Shown here: positions 37,635 through 49,912 of the stretch, in pieces
Numbering within the stretch: position 1 is the first letter of the stretch
Layout of the letters: every line of letters begins with the position of its first letter
Assembly: GCA_022578965.1 (NCBI GenBank)
Contig: MU400541.1
Span: forward strand, 1 to 64,000
Direction of reading: 5' to 3'
Origin: Xylaria sp. FL1777
Lineage: Eukaryota; Ascomycota; Sordariomycetes; Xylariales; Xylariaceae
Length of the DNA stretch: 64,000 nucleotides
Notes under the pieces: model-generated
The model's input: the letters and a program-made list of their open reading frames with translations, nothing else
What the model was told of the DNA's origin: nothing
Database searches by the model: none
Program-made: the position numbers and the translations under genes

Positions 37635-37927
37635 TTATTACTAAGATCTTTATATTTTTGTTTTTAACCTAAGTTATAAAATCGTTTTTTAAGGTCTAAA
37701 AAGTTCCCTTGTTTTTCTAAAAATGTTGTTTTTTAGTTCTTTCGTTTACTTAATTATGAAGTAAAAATAATACAAGCTATTTTCAATTTTAAAGCAACTC
37801 GTTTGCTTTTATTTTTTTACTGCATAACTTGCTGCTTTAACTCTCCAATTTTAGCTAAAAACTATATAATCTATATTTGCAATAGTTAAGTATTAATACT
37901 TAAAGCACTAAATAATTGTTGTTTGCT
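37635..37927 (-). pseudogene. Coiled-coil (gag-like) relic of element 3
   Basis: On the minus strand, starting at 37,927 and reading left, the frame gives SKQQLFSALS, then FLAKIGELKQQVMQ, KNKSKRVALKLK and TFLEKQGNFLDLKKRFYNL. It has leucine spacing of a coiled coil and stops at plausible Gln/Trp sites. The same frame is present on the plus strand in the second copy (63,551-63,845), where different stops occur, which supports a real ancestral protein. A basic, helical protein near the 5' LTR fits the N-terminal part of a gag, but it could instead be an antisense accessory frame as in elements 1 and 2. This 3' end of the window copy is less mutated than the rest of element 3. Confidence 0.6.
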
Positions 37928-38100
37928 TAAGCTTAATTTTAAAGATAATTTATATTAAGTTTGTTCTTAGTTTATTATTAAAATCTGTTCTAAAAAAAGG
38001 CTATTAAAAATAATACTAGCTCGTATAGTTAGTTAATATTTAGCTATTCCATAGTATAATAAAGTATTATAAATAACCTTATTTTAGAAAACTTTAAAAT

Positions 38101-38293
38101 TATTATAAAAGATATAAAGCATTAAAAGTTAAGTATAATAGTTAATATATCTTTAGTTTTATAGTAAATATTTAACAAAACTAAAGCTTAAAAAAAAAAG
38201 GAAACTTTTATAAAATAAGTATAGGAAAAATATTCTATATATACATATAACCTGTAATATGTGCTAAAGTACCTAAGTAGCCTAGTTATAACA
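38101..38293 (-). repeat. Element 3 right LTR
   Basis: 193 bp, TATTATAAAAG...GTTATAACA, followed by TSD CTATA at 38,294-38,298 and then LINE copy 1 resumes. Confidence 0.93.
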
Positions 38294-40055
38294 CTATATA
38301 GTGCGTTTTTGCTTTAATAAAGCAGTATTTTAGCTAATAGCGTTAAAAGCTAAAGTTTTTTAAAAGTTCTTGCTTTTATTCCTTTTTTTTTTTTTATATA
38401 TTTTAATATTTTATAATAACTTTACTATATATTAAAAGCTAGTAATAATTAGCTTTGCTAACAATACTAATTTTATTATAGCAAACTTAAATATAAAACA
38501 AAACTATAAAGCTTTAAAAGCAGCATAAAAAACATATAAAAGCTAAGCAAAATAATATAAAATAAAGTTTATGCTGCAAAAAAGCAAATTAATATACTTT
38601 TTTAGCAATAAAACAGCGCTTATATAAGTAATATATCTTTTTAACGTAATAATATACCTAAAAAATAACATAAAGTTTTTAAAAGTATAGTTTAATAAAA
38701 ACATAAAATAAAAAAAATACTTAGCAAAACTTAAAAAAAAACTAAACATTTAATTATACGTAGTAATTAAGCTATAAAACTTTATATAAAGCAGCAGTAT
38801 AGCAAAAGTAAAACAAATATATATTACAATAATATAAAGCACTTTAGCTTATAGCATAGCAACTTAACATAAAAACTTTAAAAAAAACAAAGCAAAAAGT
38901 ATTGCTAACTTATTAGTAATAACTTAAAACAAATGTTTTAAACGTATAGCTAAAGCTTTTAAAGCAATTAAAACAAAGCACTTAAAAACTAAAATAAAAA
39001 TTCCTTTTATTAACTTGTATTTTAGTAACAAAGCAGCAGCTTGCAAGCATTACATAAAAAGCTTAGCAGCTAAAAAGTTAATTTAAAAAGCAACAAAAAA
39101 AATTAAAACTTTTATTTAAAACACAAAAGCTTAAAAAGCTAAAAACTAAACAAAAAGCAAGCTTATAAGCAATAGTAAAAGTATAGCTAAAAAAAATCTA
39201 ATATTAGCTTTAAACTTTTAGTAAAAAAAGTAATTAAAAGAAAAAAAACTTAAAATTGTACTAAAAAAAAAATAAATAAGCAAATAAAGCTAAACTAAAA
39301 CAAGCAGCAACTATTTAGCAATAGCTAAATAAAAGCCTAGCAAAAATAAAGCTTTTAAAAAATACAACAAATTATTAAAGCATAAAGCAGCTATAATAAT
39401 ATAAATATGCACTAAAAAAATAAAGCTAAAAGCATTTTTATATAAAAAAAAAGTTTTAAGCTTTTTTATGCCTTTTTATAAATGCGCAAAAAAAAAAAAA
39501 ACCTTTTAGCATATAGTTTTACGTTATAACTTACTAAAAAACAAAAAAAAGCAGCTATAAAAAAGCTTTATAGCTAAGCTACTATAAACTAACAAAAACT
39601 TATAACTAGCTATAAAAAAGCTTAAAGCTATAAATAATATTGCAAAATAGCTACTTATTACTAATAGAATAGCAATATATAATAAAGCAGTTAAAATAAA
39701 GAAAAATAAAAAAAAAGAAAAAAAAAGCAAAAAATAGAAAAAAAACTAGCAAAAAAAGCAAAAGCGCTTTTTTAAAGGTTCTAAAAAACAAAAAAAAAGC
39801 TTTTATACGCTTTCTAAAAAAACAAAAGGTTTAAAAGCTTTAAAAAAAGTTCTTTTGCTTTTTAACTATTACTTTCCGTTTAGCAAGCTAATTAGTAAAA
39901 ACTAGTTGTTATAAAATAAAAAAACTTCAAAGTAGCAGCGTAAACATTGTTGCATAAGGTTTTTATTTAGCTTTTTGTACAGTTTTACTTATAAGTACAC
40001 AAGTAAAAAAACCGCGCTATAAAGCAGCACAGCAAGTTATTAATAATAATAATAA

Positions 40056-40068
40056 TATTTAACTAAAT
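40056..40068. repeat. Right target-site duplication of LINE copy 1
   Basis: TATTTAACTAAAT directly follows the TAA-type tail of the LINE and matches 19,296-19,308 with one G/A difference. Confidence 0.8.
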
Positions 40069-40621
40069 GTTTATTTATAGCTAATTAGCAAACTATATAA
40101 TTACGCAAGCTATTATAATAATATAATTATTATACTTATATATTTAGCTTATTATTAAATTAATGTTTTAGTAATTAACGTTTGTAGTAATATTTAGTAA
40201 TATATTAAATAATCTAAATTAATAAAAGAGGTATTTTTAAAAATTAATAGCTTTACAAGTATTTTAAGCTTTAGTGCTTATTAATCTTATAACTAAATAA
40301 TGCATATATTAAAGTAAATTATTTTAACTTTTTAAAATATTATAGTTTTACTTATAAATGCATTTATAAAGTTATTACTGTTTTTTAATAACCATTAAAA
40401 GCCTTTTTGCTAACTACAGTATTTTTTAAATAAAAGCACGTTATATGCTAGCATAATGTCTTAAAACTAACTTTGCCCGAGCTACTGTTTTATTTTAAGA
40501 TTTATAAGGTTAGTTCTAATATTCATAAGGTTAAGCAGTTTATTTTTAGCATATAGCGATTGCAAAATAAAGGTTATTTTTAAAGGTAAATACAAAAGTA
40601 GCCTATTATGAATTAATGGTA

Positions 40622-40740
40622 AAAGCTAAAGCTAGCTAAAAAACATTTAGTTTTTTACTAATAGTAGTAACTAAAGCTAGCTAAAAAGCATTTAATTCTT
40701 TAAAAGCTAAAGCTAGCTAAAGAGCATTTGGTTTTTTGCT
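40622..40740. repeat. Three copies of a CTAAAGCTAGCTAAA-CATTT unit
   Basis: Units start at about 40,625, 40,671 and 40,705, each reading CTAAAGCTAGCTAAA, then A/G-rich bases, CATTT and a T-run. Spacing is irregular because the tails differ in length. Confidence 0.65.
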
Positions 40741-41199
40741 AGCATTACTCCGGCTATTATAAAATGCTTTAATAGCAATAAGTTAAAACTATGACCTGTT
40801 ATTGGCCCGTATTAAAGAACTAGTTAGCAAAAGTTAAATCTATGTTCTTAAATTAGGTATTTTTACCTTAATAACAAACGTTAATGCTATTCTAGGTTTT
40901 TCTTGTTAATGTTTTATTTATATATGTTGTTTAAAGTTTTAAGCTTGCTTAAAAACCTAACTATATAGCATACTATTAATTAACAAAGTATATTAATAGC
41001 TTTAATCTTTTAGTATTAACTTTTAGCTAATTATAAACTAATTATTTTACTTATTTATAATAAAAGTTAAAAGTAAAAACTAGTTATAGTACTAAAAATA
41101 ATTATAATAGTAAATAAGTTTAATAATAAATTAAAGCTTTTTACTTTAATAAAACAATTATTAAGTATTTATTAAAGCACTTAAAATAGTTATTAAAGC

Positions 41200-41480
41200 A
41201 AGCTATTATTAAAATATACTATTATTAAGGTATATTATTATTAAGCTACGCTATTATTAAAATATATTATTATTAAGGTATACTATTATTAAAAGTACTT
41301 TAATAATAATATACTTTAATAATAATATGTTTTAATAATAGTGTGGCTTAATAATAAGTGCTTTAATAATAAATGTTTTAATAATGAGGTGCTTTAATAC
41401 TTTAATAATAGCATGCCTTAATAATAAAGTGCTTTAATAATTAATAAACACACCGTTATTAAAGCACACTATTAAAAAAC
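41200..41480. repeat. Inverted array of 16-bp units around a palindromic centre
   Basis: Left of AGTACT (41,294-41,299) the unit is CTATTATTAAGGTATA, repeated about six times. Right of it the complement TACTTTAATAATAATA is repeated about ten times, with some spacing changes. The two arms can pair into a long cruciform or, as RNA, a hairpin of about 90 bp. No frame is open. Confidence 0.75.
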
Positions 41481-41789
41481 GCTGTTATTAATAGCTAAAA
41501 CAGCATTTAGGTGTAATATTAGCTATATAACTATATATAAATATTATATATAAATAACCTTAAGCATATTATATAATATAATAAAACTAAACGATATATT
41601 TTTATATATAGTAAAATTAAACCTTATATAATAATATTTACTTTTTATACTTTTATAACTTTATAATATTTTATTTCTAGGGTTACTTTTACTATTATTT
41701 TTAGATTACATAATACCTTAGTTTACGCACGTGCGGCTTAATTAACTGTTGTAATATATAAACTAAAGGATTAAAATTAATAAACACCA

Positions 41790-41950
41790 TAAAACCGCTA
41801 ATTAATTAGTTCGCTTTTACACTTTTAATTAGCGCGCTTTTAACTAATTAGCTCGATTTTAACTAATTAGCTCGATTTTAGCTAATTAGCTCGATTTTAG
41901 CTAATTAGCTCGATTTTAACCTATTAGCTCGTTTTTTTAACTCATTAGCT
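41790..41950. repeat. 19-bp tandem array with conserved CpG
   Basis: Seven units of GCTCGATTTTAACTAATTA, at exact 19-bp steps from 41,851 to 41,927, with two more divergent units to the left. The GCTCG core, including its TpC and CpG, is kept in most units, unlike the surrounding sequence. Confidence 0.8.
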
Positions 41951-42824
41951 TACTTGCTAAACTATATATATTTAAAGCATACTACGTGCATATTTTAATA
42001 AAACGCCACATCTTAAAAAAGCTTACTTTATATTTACTTTATTATATACTATATAATAAAACTAATTCACTTTTGTTTTAGCTAGTTTTTAACTAATTTG
42101 CTATTTAATAAATACTTACTATATATTAGTTTTGTTTATATTTTTATATACCGTTATATATACGTTTATAAAAAATAAAGTAAGCAATTAAAACAAAGGG
42201 AAACACTAAGATAAAATAAGCAAAAAACAATAGTTAAATATACTTTTATTTATATATTATAAAAAAGCTAAAAGGTTATTTAGTTTAACTACTTAATATA
42301 ACCTAAAAGCTTTTTTATAACATACTAAGTACTTAAGCATTTAGCTTAGCCCGCTAAATATTTTATAGTATAATATAACATATGTTATAGTTTAATAATA
42401 ACAGAATTTATGGCGTACTATAGTTATTTATATACGCTATAAAATTTTTCTATAATACGGTATAATAAGATTTTAAAACAACATATAAATAAAACTATAA
42501 AGCTGTAGCGTTTATAATTAAGTGTATTTATAGCTAAGCACTAAAGATAATATAATAGCACGTTTATAAAAAAGCAAAGTACTTAGGTATTTAAAAAAGG
42601 AGTGCTTTGCAAATAACTTACTTAAGTGGTATTTTGGCTCCTTTTTTAGCATTTATTTATTTTGCTTGTTAATATATTTATCTTAATTGCGCCGTGATTT
42701 ATTATGTGTATTTTAAACCCTTTTAATGTATATATATATTAAATAAACATGCTGTTATTAATTAACAGTTTATAAGTAGTATATAAAAGACTTCTTTTTT
42801 TAGTTTTTGCTAAAATTTGGTTTT

Positions 42825-43111
42825 TGTTAGAATAACTAGTTATTAGTTGTAATTCTTATGTATAGTACATATAATAGGTTTTGCATAAAGACTACTTTGT
42901 GCAAAAGCTATTGCATAAACTAAGGTAATCTTAGTGTTAGCTTAGCTTGTATGCTAGCAAAGTTTTTATATATAAAAGAGAACTTTTGCTTTGTACGAAC
43001 TTTTTTTTTTTTTAAATATATAAAATATAAACAGCTTATAATACAAAGATTATTGTACTTTGTTTTAGCACATATATATTAAACGTACGATTATATAAAG
43101 CTTATTTAATA
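42825..43111 (+). repeat. Element 4 left LTR (5')
   Basis: 287 bp, TGTTAGAATAACTAGTTATTAG...CTTATTTAATA. The partner at 49,913-50,199 has the same length. The start contains the palindrome AATAACTAGTTATT. Confidence 0.93.
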
Positions 43112-46100
43112 TTAATTAGTAGTTATATTTGTATTTTTAACTTATTTGCAACAAACTATAAATTAGCTAAAGTAATAACGAAGTTATATAACATACTTTT
43201 ATTTTAACTTATTAAAAAAAGATTTGTTTTTTATATTATGCTTGTTTTTTTTTTAACATATAAACATATTGTTTAGTTTACTTCTTTTAATTAGCTAAAG
43301 TAAGCACGTATAAAAAAGAAAAAAAGAAAATCTAATTTATTTATGTATAAAAACTAGACTTTTAACTTGTTTGTTAGTACTAAAAACAAAATAAAAAAAA
43401 TAGCAAGCAATTTTATTACTTTTTTAATTATATTGTTATATAAATACTAAGCAATATATTAATTATACTGCTATATAAAGGCAAAACAGTAATTTATATA
43501 ACTTAAATATAGAATTAAATATACTATATAATTTAGCTGAATTTATTATGTTTTAAAAAAACAAACAATTGCTTATAATACTTTTAAAGTTAAAGCTAAT
43601 TATTTTTATATACAAAGATTTAGCTAAAAATGTTTTAATAAACGCATAATAAATAAATGCTTAAATTAATCTTAAAATATAAAGCTAAAAAATTAATTTT
43701 AGTTATATAACTAAAATTAAGCTAAATATTAAGCTAGCATTTTATTATGCTAACTATTTATATTTTTATAAACTATTAAATTACTTTTAAGAAAAGTTTG
43801 CTAAAACTTTTGAAAAATAAACAGAAGATTATTTCTGGAAAATTTATTAAAGCATACAAAGCGCTTTATTTAAAAACCTTAAGTCAAAAAAAATCTACTT
43901 AACGTTAAAAACAATTATAATTTAAAAGCTTATAAAAATAGCTTATAAAAACTTTATAATTAGGAAATTAAAAAAACTACTAAATACTTATTATATAATA
44001 ATTATTTAACTATTAGTAATATTTTTAACACTAAGCTAATAGCTAAATATTTTTTTGTATAATAATTAGGATTTTTTAAACTATTTATATATTGGACTAC
44101 TTTTTAAAGACCTAAGTTTTAACGTATAATTTTAAATATAATAATATAAATATTAATTGCAATTAATTTAGCTAAGTATTAAATACTGGAATTTCTTTAA
44201 GCTGTTTAATTTTTATATAATAAAAGCAAACTATAAACTAATTTTTTAACTAGTATATAAATACTTTGTTTAGCATTATTTATTGTAAATACTAAAGCAA
44301 AAAATATATATTTGTATAACATTAAATGTAGCTATTAAAAATATGTTTTTTAACTTACTTTTAACAAAGTTTATATAAAACAAATTTATACTTTTTAACA
44401 AATATATTGCTTTTTAAAAAAGCTAAAACTTAAGCTAGAACTATATAAGCAAGCTATATAATTTATTATATAACAAAGCTTGTTTATTTATTATTGCTTA
44501 CTAACATATTAAAATTACAAAAAACTAATATTACGCTATATTTTTATGTATTTTAAAAGGTTATATAAAGAACTTTTTTATTAATTATATTAGTTTAAAC
44601 AAAACGTAAAATAAAATATACTATATAATAAATACTTACTTTAATACTAATATAAATTATAGCTAATATTAAGCTAACTAAACTACAGTTTTTTTTATAT
44701 AAATAAAAAAAAAAAACTTAAATTTAGCTTTGTATAAAATATTTAAATTAATGTTTAATAAGCTTAAAAAAGTATAGCAAACGTTTAGTGCTAATTATTA
44801 AAGCAAAATTTAATTAAATATAAACGTTATATAAGCATATTAAAGTGTATTAAAGTTAGCTATAATGTTAATTTTTTAAAAACTTACGTGCAAAAAATTT
44901 TTTGCTAACTTATAAGCATGCTTATATATAACGTTAAATAGTATAATAAAAAGTTTTATATAAAAAAACAATAAATTATATTTTATAAACTAAAAATATA
45001 ATTATAGCTATATAAAAAACTAACAACTTAGATTTATATTAAAGTTATTAAGTTAATTAACTAAATAGCTAAGCTATTTTTAAAGCTATAATTAAAAAAA
45101 CTAGAACTTTTATATAAATAAAAAATGCTTTGTTTATTAAAAAAAAAGCTGCTAGTTAATATGCTACACTTCTTAAAAAAAGGCTTGTATAAAAAACATA
45201 TTTTTTAATTTGCATAAAATGATTTATAGCTAAGAACTTATTTTAAAAGAATTTTTTTTGTACGTAATAAAATGTAAAAAATATTTAAAGTTAAACAATA
45301 GTACTAAAAATATTAATAAAAAATTTAATAACTAAACTATTTAGTATTTAGTAAATAGTGCATTTTTTTATTATATAATAAAAAAAAACATTTAAAACTA
45401 TAAAACAATAATGCTATATAATTAGTTTATATTAAGTAATTATTATTATATAAATTACTAAAGTAAACTTTAAAATATTAGCACTTTTAATTATTTAACA
45501 GTAAAAAAAGCTTAATTAAAAGCATACTTTTAAATATATTTTTATATAAAAGTTAGTTAAACTTTAAGTAGCGCTTATATTTGTTTTAGCAAAAATAATA
45601 CTATAAGTACTATAACCATTATACGAATAAAAAACGCTTTTAGTATAACTATATATTATGTTTTAAATATTTTTACTTTTTTTTTATTTTTATTAAAAAA
45701 TGCTAACTGCTTAAAAACATACTTTAATAATATAAAAAACGTTATTATATAACAAAACAAAAAAACTATTTTTGTTATATAAAAATAAAAACACTTATTT
45801 TTTAATACTAGCTTATATAAAGCAAGTTTATACTTTATAAAAATAGAACTTTAAAAGCTTTATAAACGCTTTAAATACTTTTATACGGAAAAACTATATA
45901 ATATGCTTAATTATATAAGCTATAATATTAATTGCTTTGCTTTAAAAAAAATCTAAAAGTTTTACTATTATTGCTAGTTATATAACTAAGCACTTTATTG
46001 TTTTAAGTTTACAATTAAAAATAACTGCAACTTTAATTATAAAGTTATAATTAATGCTATATAAATAAATAACAAGCAGGTTTTATATATAATTAATATA

Positions 46101-49100
46101 GCTATATTATTTTAAGCAGCTATATTTTTAAAATTTATGTTTGTATAAAATACTTAAAAAGCTTTATATAAATGCTAAATTAACGTATATTAAAAACTTT
46201 TAAACTATATTATATATAACTTTAGCATAAACTTTTTAGCTAAAGAACTTTAGAACTAAGCTAGAATTATAAGTATAAAGTGCTAAAAAATGCTTATTAA
46301 AGCTTACTAAGCTATTAACAAAATAAAAAAAGCATATAAACTTTTTTGTTATATATATAATATACTAAAAGCTAAACTAAATTATTATACAAAAAATAAG
46401 TTAATTTTATAAATAGCAATTAAAACTTTAAATAATATTATAAAACTTAATAGTTTAGTTTTAATGCTTTTTATATTTAAAGCATATTTAAGGATTAATT
46501 AAGACTTTTTTTTTTTGCTAAATATTGTATAAAAAGCTAAAGCAGTTAAAAAAGCTATAAAAATGCTTTATAAAAAACAAGCAAAAATTAAAATTAACTA
46601 TACAATTTATAAACATAATAAGCTAGCTTTATACAAAATATTATTTTTACTTTTATGCAGTAAAATTTTTATATAACATAAAAAGTAAAGCTAAAAAAAA
46701 CTATATAAAATATAATTAATTAAAAAGCCTAATATAATTATTAACTTTATAAATAGCTTAATTTGCTTTAAATAAACATAAGTTAAGCTATATTATTATA
46801 TAACTAAACATATTTTAATAAATAGTAAAAAAAAAAACATAATTGCTATAAAACTAGCTATAAAACTAGCTATACAAAAAAAACGCAAAAGATTTAAAAA
46901 AGCTAAAAACTTTTTTATAGCGTTTATATAAAATATTAGCAATTTATTCTTAACTTTAAAAAAAGAACAAAATTATGCTTTAGCAGTAAAGTTGCATAAA
47001 AACAGCATTATTAATACTTTTAATGCTTTATTTAAAAAATTAAACACTATAAAAATTAATAACTTTGTTATATAAAGTGTTTTTTAGTTTATAAAATATA
47101 ATTTAAACAAACATAATAATACTTAAATTTTTAAGTTTTGCTTTATATAAAAAATTAAAAAAAAAACAATTAAGCTATATAAAAAGTTTAAATTAGTTAT
47201 ATAAAGCTATAATAATACAAAAAAAAAAACTGTATTAATTTAATTACTAATAATTTAGCAAATAAGCTAATAGCTATTATTAGCTTTAAGCTTTTTGCTA
47301 ATTTAAAACTTTAATGCTTTAAGCAAGCTTTAAAATATTACGTAAGCATACATATAATTAAAAAACAAGCTTGCATAAAAAATCTTTATATAATTACTTT
47401 TTAAACTTATTTTAAAGTATTTTAAAAGAACAATTATATAAATTATATAACTATTATATAGCTTAGCTAAATTAAAGCTATATTAGTTTAAAACTTATTA
47501 TTAATATTATTATAAAAAACTTAGTATAGTAGTTTTTACGTATAACTTATGTTTATTGTTTATATTAGAACTTTTATACAAATTTAGCATTATAAGTTTG
47601 CAAATAAACAATATATTTAGCTTTGCTATACTTGAATTTTTAGCAAAAAAAAAATATAAATTATATAAAGTAAAGTTTTATATAAAGCTAAAAAAGACTT
47701 TATAACAAGATTACTTTATTAAATTTAATAGTAGTTAAATTACTTTTTTGTATAAAAAAAATATAATACTTACATAAAAAGGCTAAACAAACTAACTAGC
47801 CTTAATTAACTTTTGTATAAAAAATGCTACATAACAATATGTTTTTTAATGTATATGTAGCGCTTATATAAGCAACATTTGCTAACTAAAGGCTATATAT
47901 AACTTTGCAGCTACTGCTTAAGTAATTAATTTAGCACTAATAAATGTTAAAAATTTAAACTATAAAATTAAATAGCAAATAAATAATTATAACTACAAAT
48001 TAACGTTTATATTTTTAGATTTAAGCTATATAAAATTATTTATTTTTATAAACGGTTTATTTGTAAATAATACTAATATGATTTTATAACTTGGATTTAT
48101 TATTGTACTTGTAATAAAGCATTATATAAAAAAAAACCTAGCTTTTAAAATTAAAAAAAACATTATATATTAAAACTCTAGCAAATGTAAGCAAATAATA
48201 CAAAGTATACTAGCTAATAAATTATATAGTATAATAAATAGCTTTAATAGCGTTATAGCTTTTTATATAACGCTTTAAAAAATTATAGCTACGTTAAAAA
48301 TACTTTTAATTTTTGCTATATTATGTTTAAACTTAAAATTATTATATAACTATTTAATAAAGCTAAAAATTACTTAGAAAAAACGCCTTATAATTAATAT
48401 TATATTATTTAAAAAGTTATATAAAAGGAAAAAAATCTTTAAAGTATAATAAATTAATAACAAAAATAATTTAGCTAACGTGTTTATAAAAAAAACACTA
48501 AACTAAGCGCTAAAAACTTTAGTATTTATAAACTAGCTAACTGTATAAATAAAAGCATTTATAAAAAAGAAGTAAAAATAACTTTTATATAAACAAATTA
48601 AAAAAAAAAGTTAAAAAAATATTTTTATACAAAGATTGTTATAATAATTATACAATAAATAAAAAAGTAACAAGCAAATATATTTAATTTTAAAAAAAAT
48701 ACTAAAAACTATAAAACATTATAAATTTTATATTTTTTTTTGTACGACTATTTTTAAGCTATATATAAGTACTTAACATTTTTTTTTATTTTTTTTACTA
48801 AATTATTGTGCAACATTTAACCTTTTTTTATTTATTTAAGCATAATAATTATAACAAGTACTATATAATTGCTAAACGTATGTAGTATATATATTATTTT
48901 AAAATTTTATTATTTATTAGCAACCTTAAAATAAAAAGCTTTTATAGTTTATATAAGCATTTTAGCTATATAAAGCAACTGTAGTGCTATATAACTAAAT
49001 AAGTACTACATAAAAGTAGCTTTTATAACAAATTATTTAAGCTATAGTAAAGGCAATTAAAGCACTATATAGAATTTAAACCTTAATATTAACTAAAGGC

Positions 49101-49912
49101 ATTAATATAACTTAAAACTTGTTACTTTTTATATAATACATAATTATTAATAGATTATTTAAACAATAAGCTATATAAAAAAAAAACAAATATATATATT
49201 TATATATAGCAATTAAAAAAATAATTAATTGCTAAAATTATTAGTTAGTAGTTATATAATGTTATAATTACTGTTTTAGTTTATAATACAAAGCTAGCAA
49301 CTATTAATGTTATATTATAGTAAAGCAGCTATTATATAAGTATATATATATATATATATAAGTATATATATAAAAATAACTAAAAGTAAAGCTATTATAA
49401 GTATATATATATGCATATAAAGCAGCTAATAATAAAATAAGCAGCTATATAAAATAAAAGGTTTAAAGATATAAAGGCAACAAAAAGCATTGTAAAATTC
49501 GGGCTTTTTTTATAAACAAAGCTTAGCTTTTATACTTTAGTATATTACTAAATTTGCTGCTATATAAAAAAGGAACTTTTAATTAACTTTAGTGTAAATT
49601 GTTTACTGTTAATATTTTATTTTATACTATTAATTAACGTTAATTAGCTATATAACAATAAAAACAAAGAACTTTAATTATACTAGCAATAATTAAACTA
49701 TATAAAGGTTTAAATGCTTTACTTAAAAAGCAACTATTTTTAAACCTAGGCTTTATACAACTATAAAGTTTAAAAAAAGCAAACATATAAGCAACCTTTT
49801 TTTTGCAAGAACTAAAGTACTAAATGTTTAACTTCTTATAAAACTATTCTTTTTTATTTTTTTTAAATAGCATTGTACAAAAGAAATTACAACTAAAAAA
49901 AAAAGTAGCTAG
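43112..49912 (+). pseudogene. gag-pol relic of element 4
   Basis: Only one domain can be read with any confidence. At 46,302-46,443 the plus strand reads AYxAINK, YKLFCYIYNILKAKLNYYT and KNKLILxIAIKTLNNIIK, where x marks stops. This fits the Gypsy RNase H order DASDxAIG, then HPVAYxSKxL, NYxxxDKELLAI and the following helix, allowing E-to-missing and D-to-N type changes. I could not locate the RT YxDD block, expected about 600 bp upstream, nor integrase. All frames carry many stops. Confidence 0.5.
49890..49912 (+). promoter_or_regulatory. Probable polypurine tract of element 4
   Basis: A10 followed by GTAGCTAG lies directly before the right LTR. A very similar A-run plus GTAG motif precedes the 3' LTR of element 3 on the minus strand. 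Confidence 0.5.

Larger units (their letters stand above)
30438..38293 (-). mobile_element. Element 3: LTR retrotransposon nested in LINE copy 1
   Basis: 7,856 bp with 193-bp direct terminal repeats and a perfect 5-bp duplication. A second copy begins at 63,185 in the opposite orientation. A minus-strand A-run (13 A, then GTAGT) abuts the left LTR at 30,631-30,650 like a polypurine tract, and a coiled-coil frame near the right end reads on the minus strand, so the minus strand is the likely sense. A minus-strand RNase H-like fragment (KLLVAFYFK near 33,385) agrees weakly. However, long partly open readings also exist on the plus strand at the left end, so orientation and superfamily (Gypsy or Copia) stay open. 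Confidence 0.9.
19309..40055 (+). mobile_element. LINE copy 1, split by two LTR retrotransposons
   Basis: Three pieces (19,309-19,981; 27,720-30,437; 38,299-40,055, counting each target duplication once) align in order and without rearrangement to the intact copy at 55,193-60,335. Together they total 5,148 bp against 5,143 bp. The 3' end is a hairpin-forming stretch (GTTTTACTT...AAGTAAAAAAAC) followed by TTATTAATAATAATAATAAT, a TAA-type tail. Zinc knuckles and an endonuclease relic on the plus strand show it is a non-LTR retrotransposon of the two-ORF kind; the Tad1-like group is the usual fungal representative, but the clade is inferred. Elements 2 and 3 inserted later, both on the opposite strand. 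Confidence 0.92.
40069..42819. other. Less mutated non-coding stretch with short arrays
   Basis: No gene is supported. This is one of the least mutated parts of the window: 40,470-40,880 and 42,590-42,720 keep CC, TC, GG and GA dinucleotides (for example GCCCGAGC, TGGCCCG, GCGCCGTG). That fits single-copy or short-repeat DNA escaping a process aimed at long duplications. The three arrays inside it are listed separately. Confidence 0.5.

Noticed and set aside
38543..38749. 68-codon minus-strand frame, also present at 58,828-59,034
   Set aside because: The pair exists because both are the same part of the LINE; the frame is antisense to the LINE's coding strand and is just the complement of its A-rich sequence.
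39524..39730. 68-codon minus-strand hydrophobic frame
   Set aside because: Antisense to LINE copy 1; the equivalent in copy 2 is interrupted.
39960..40055. Helitron 3' hairpin
   Set aside because: A hairpin is present (GTTTTACTT / AAGTAAAAAAAC), but the terminal CTRR is missing and the copies have 13- to 15-bp target duplications and a TAA tail, which fits a LINE.
41790..41950. CRISPR array
   Set aside because: Units are directly abutting 19-mers without spacers; no cas genes.
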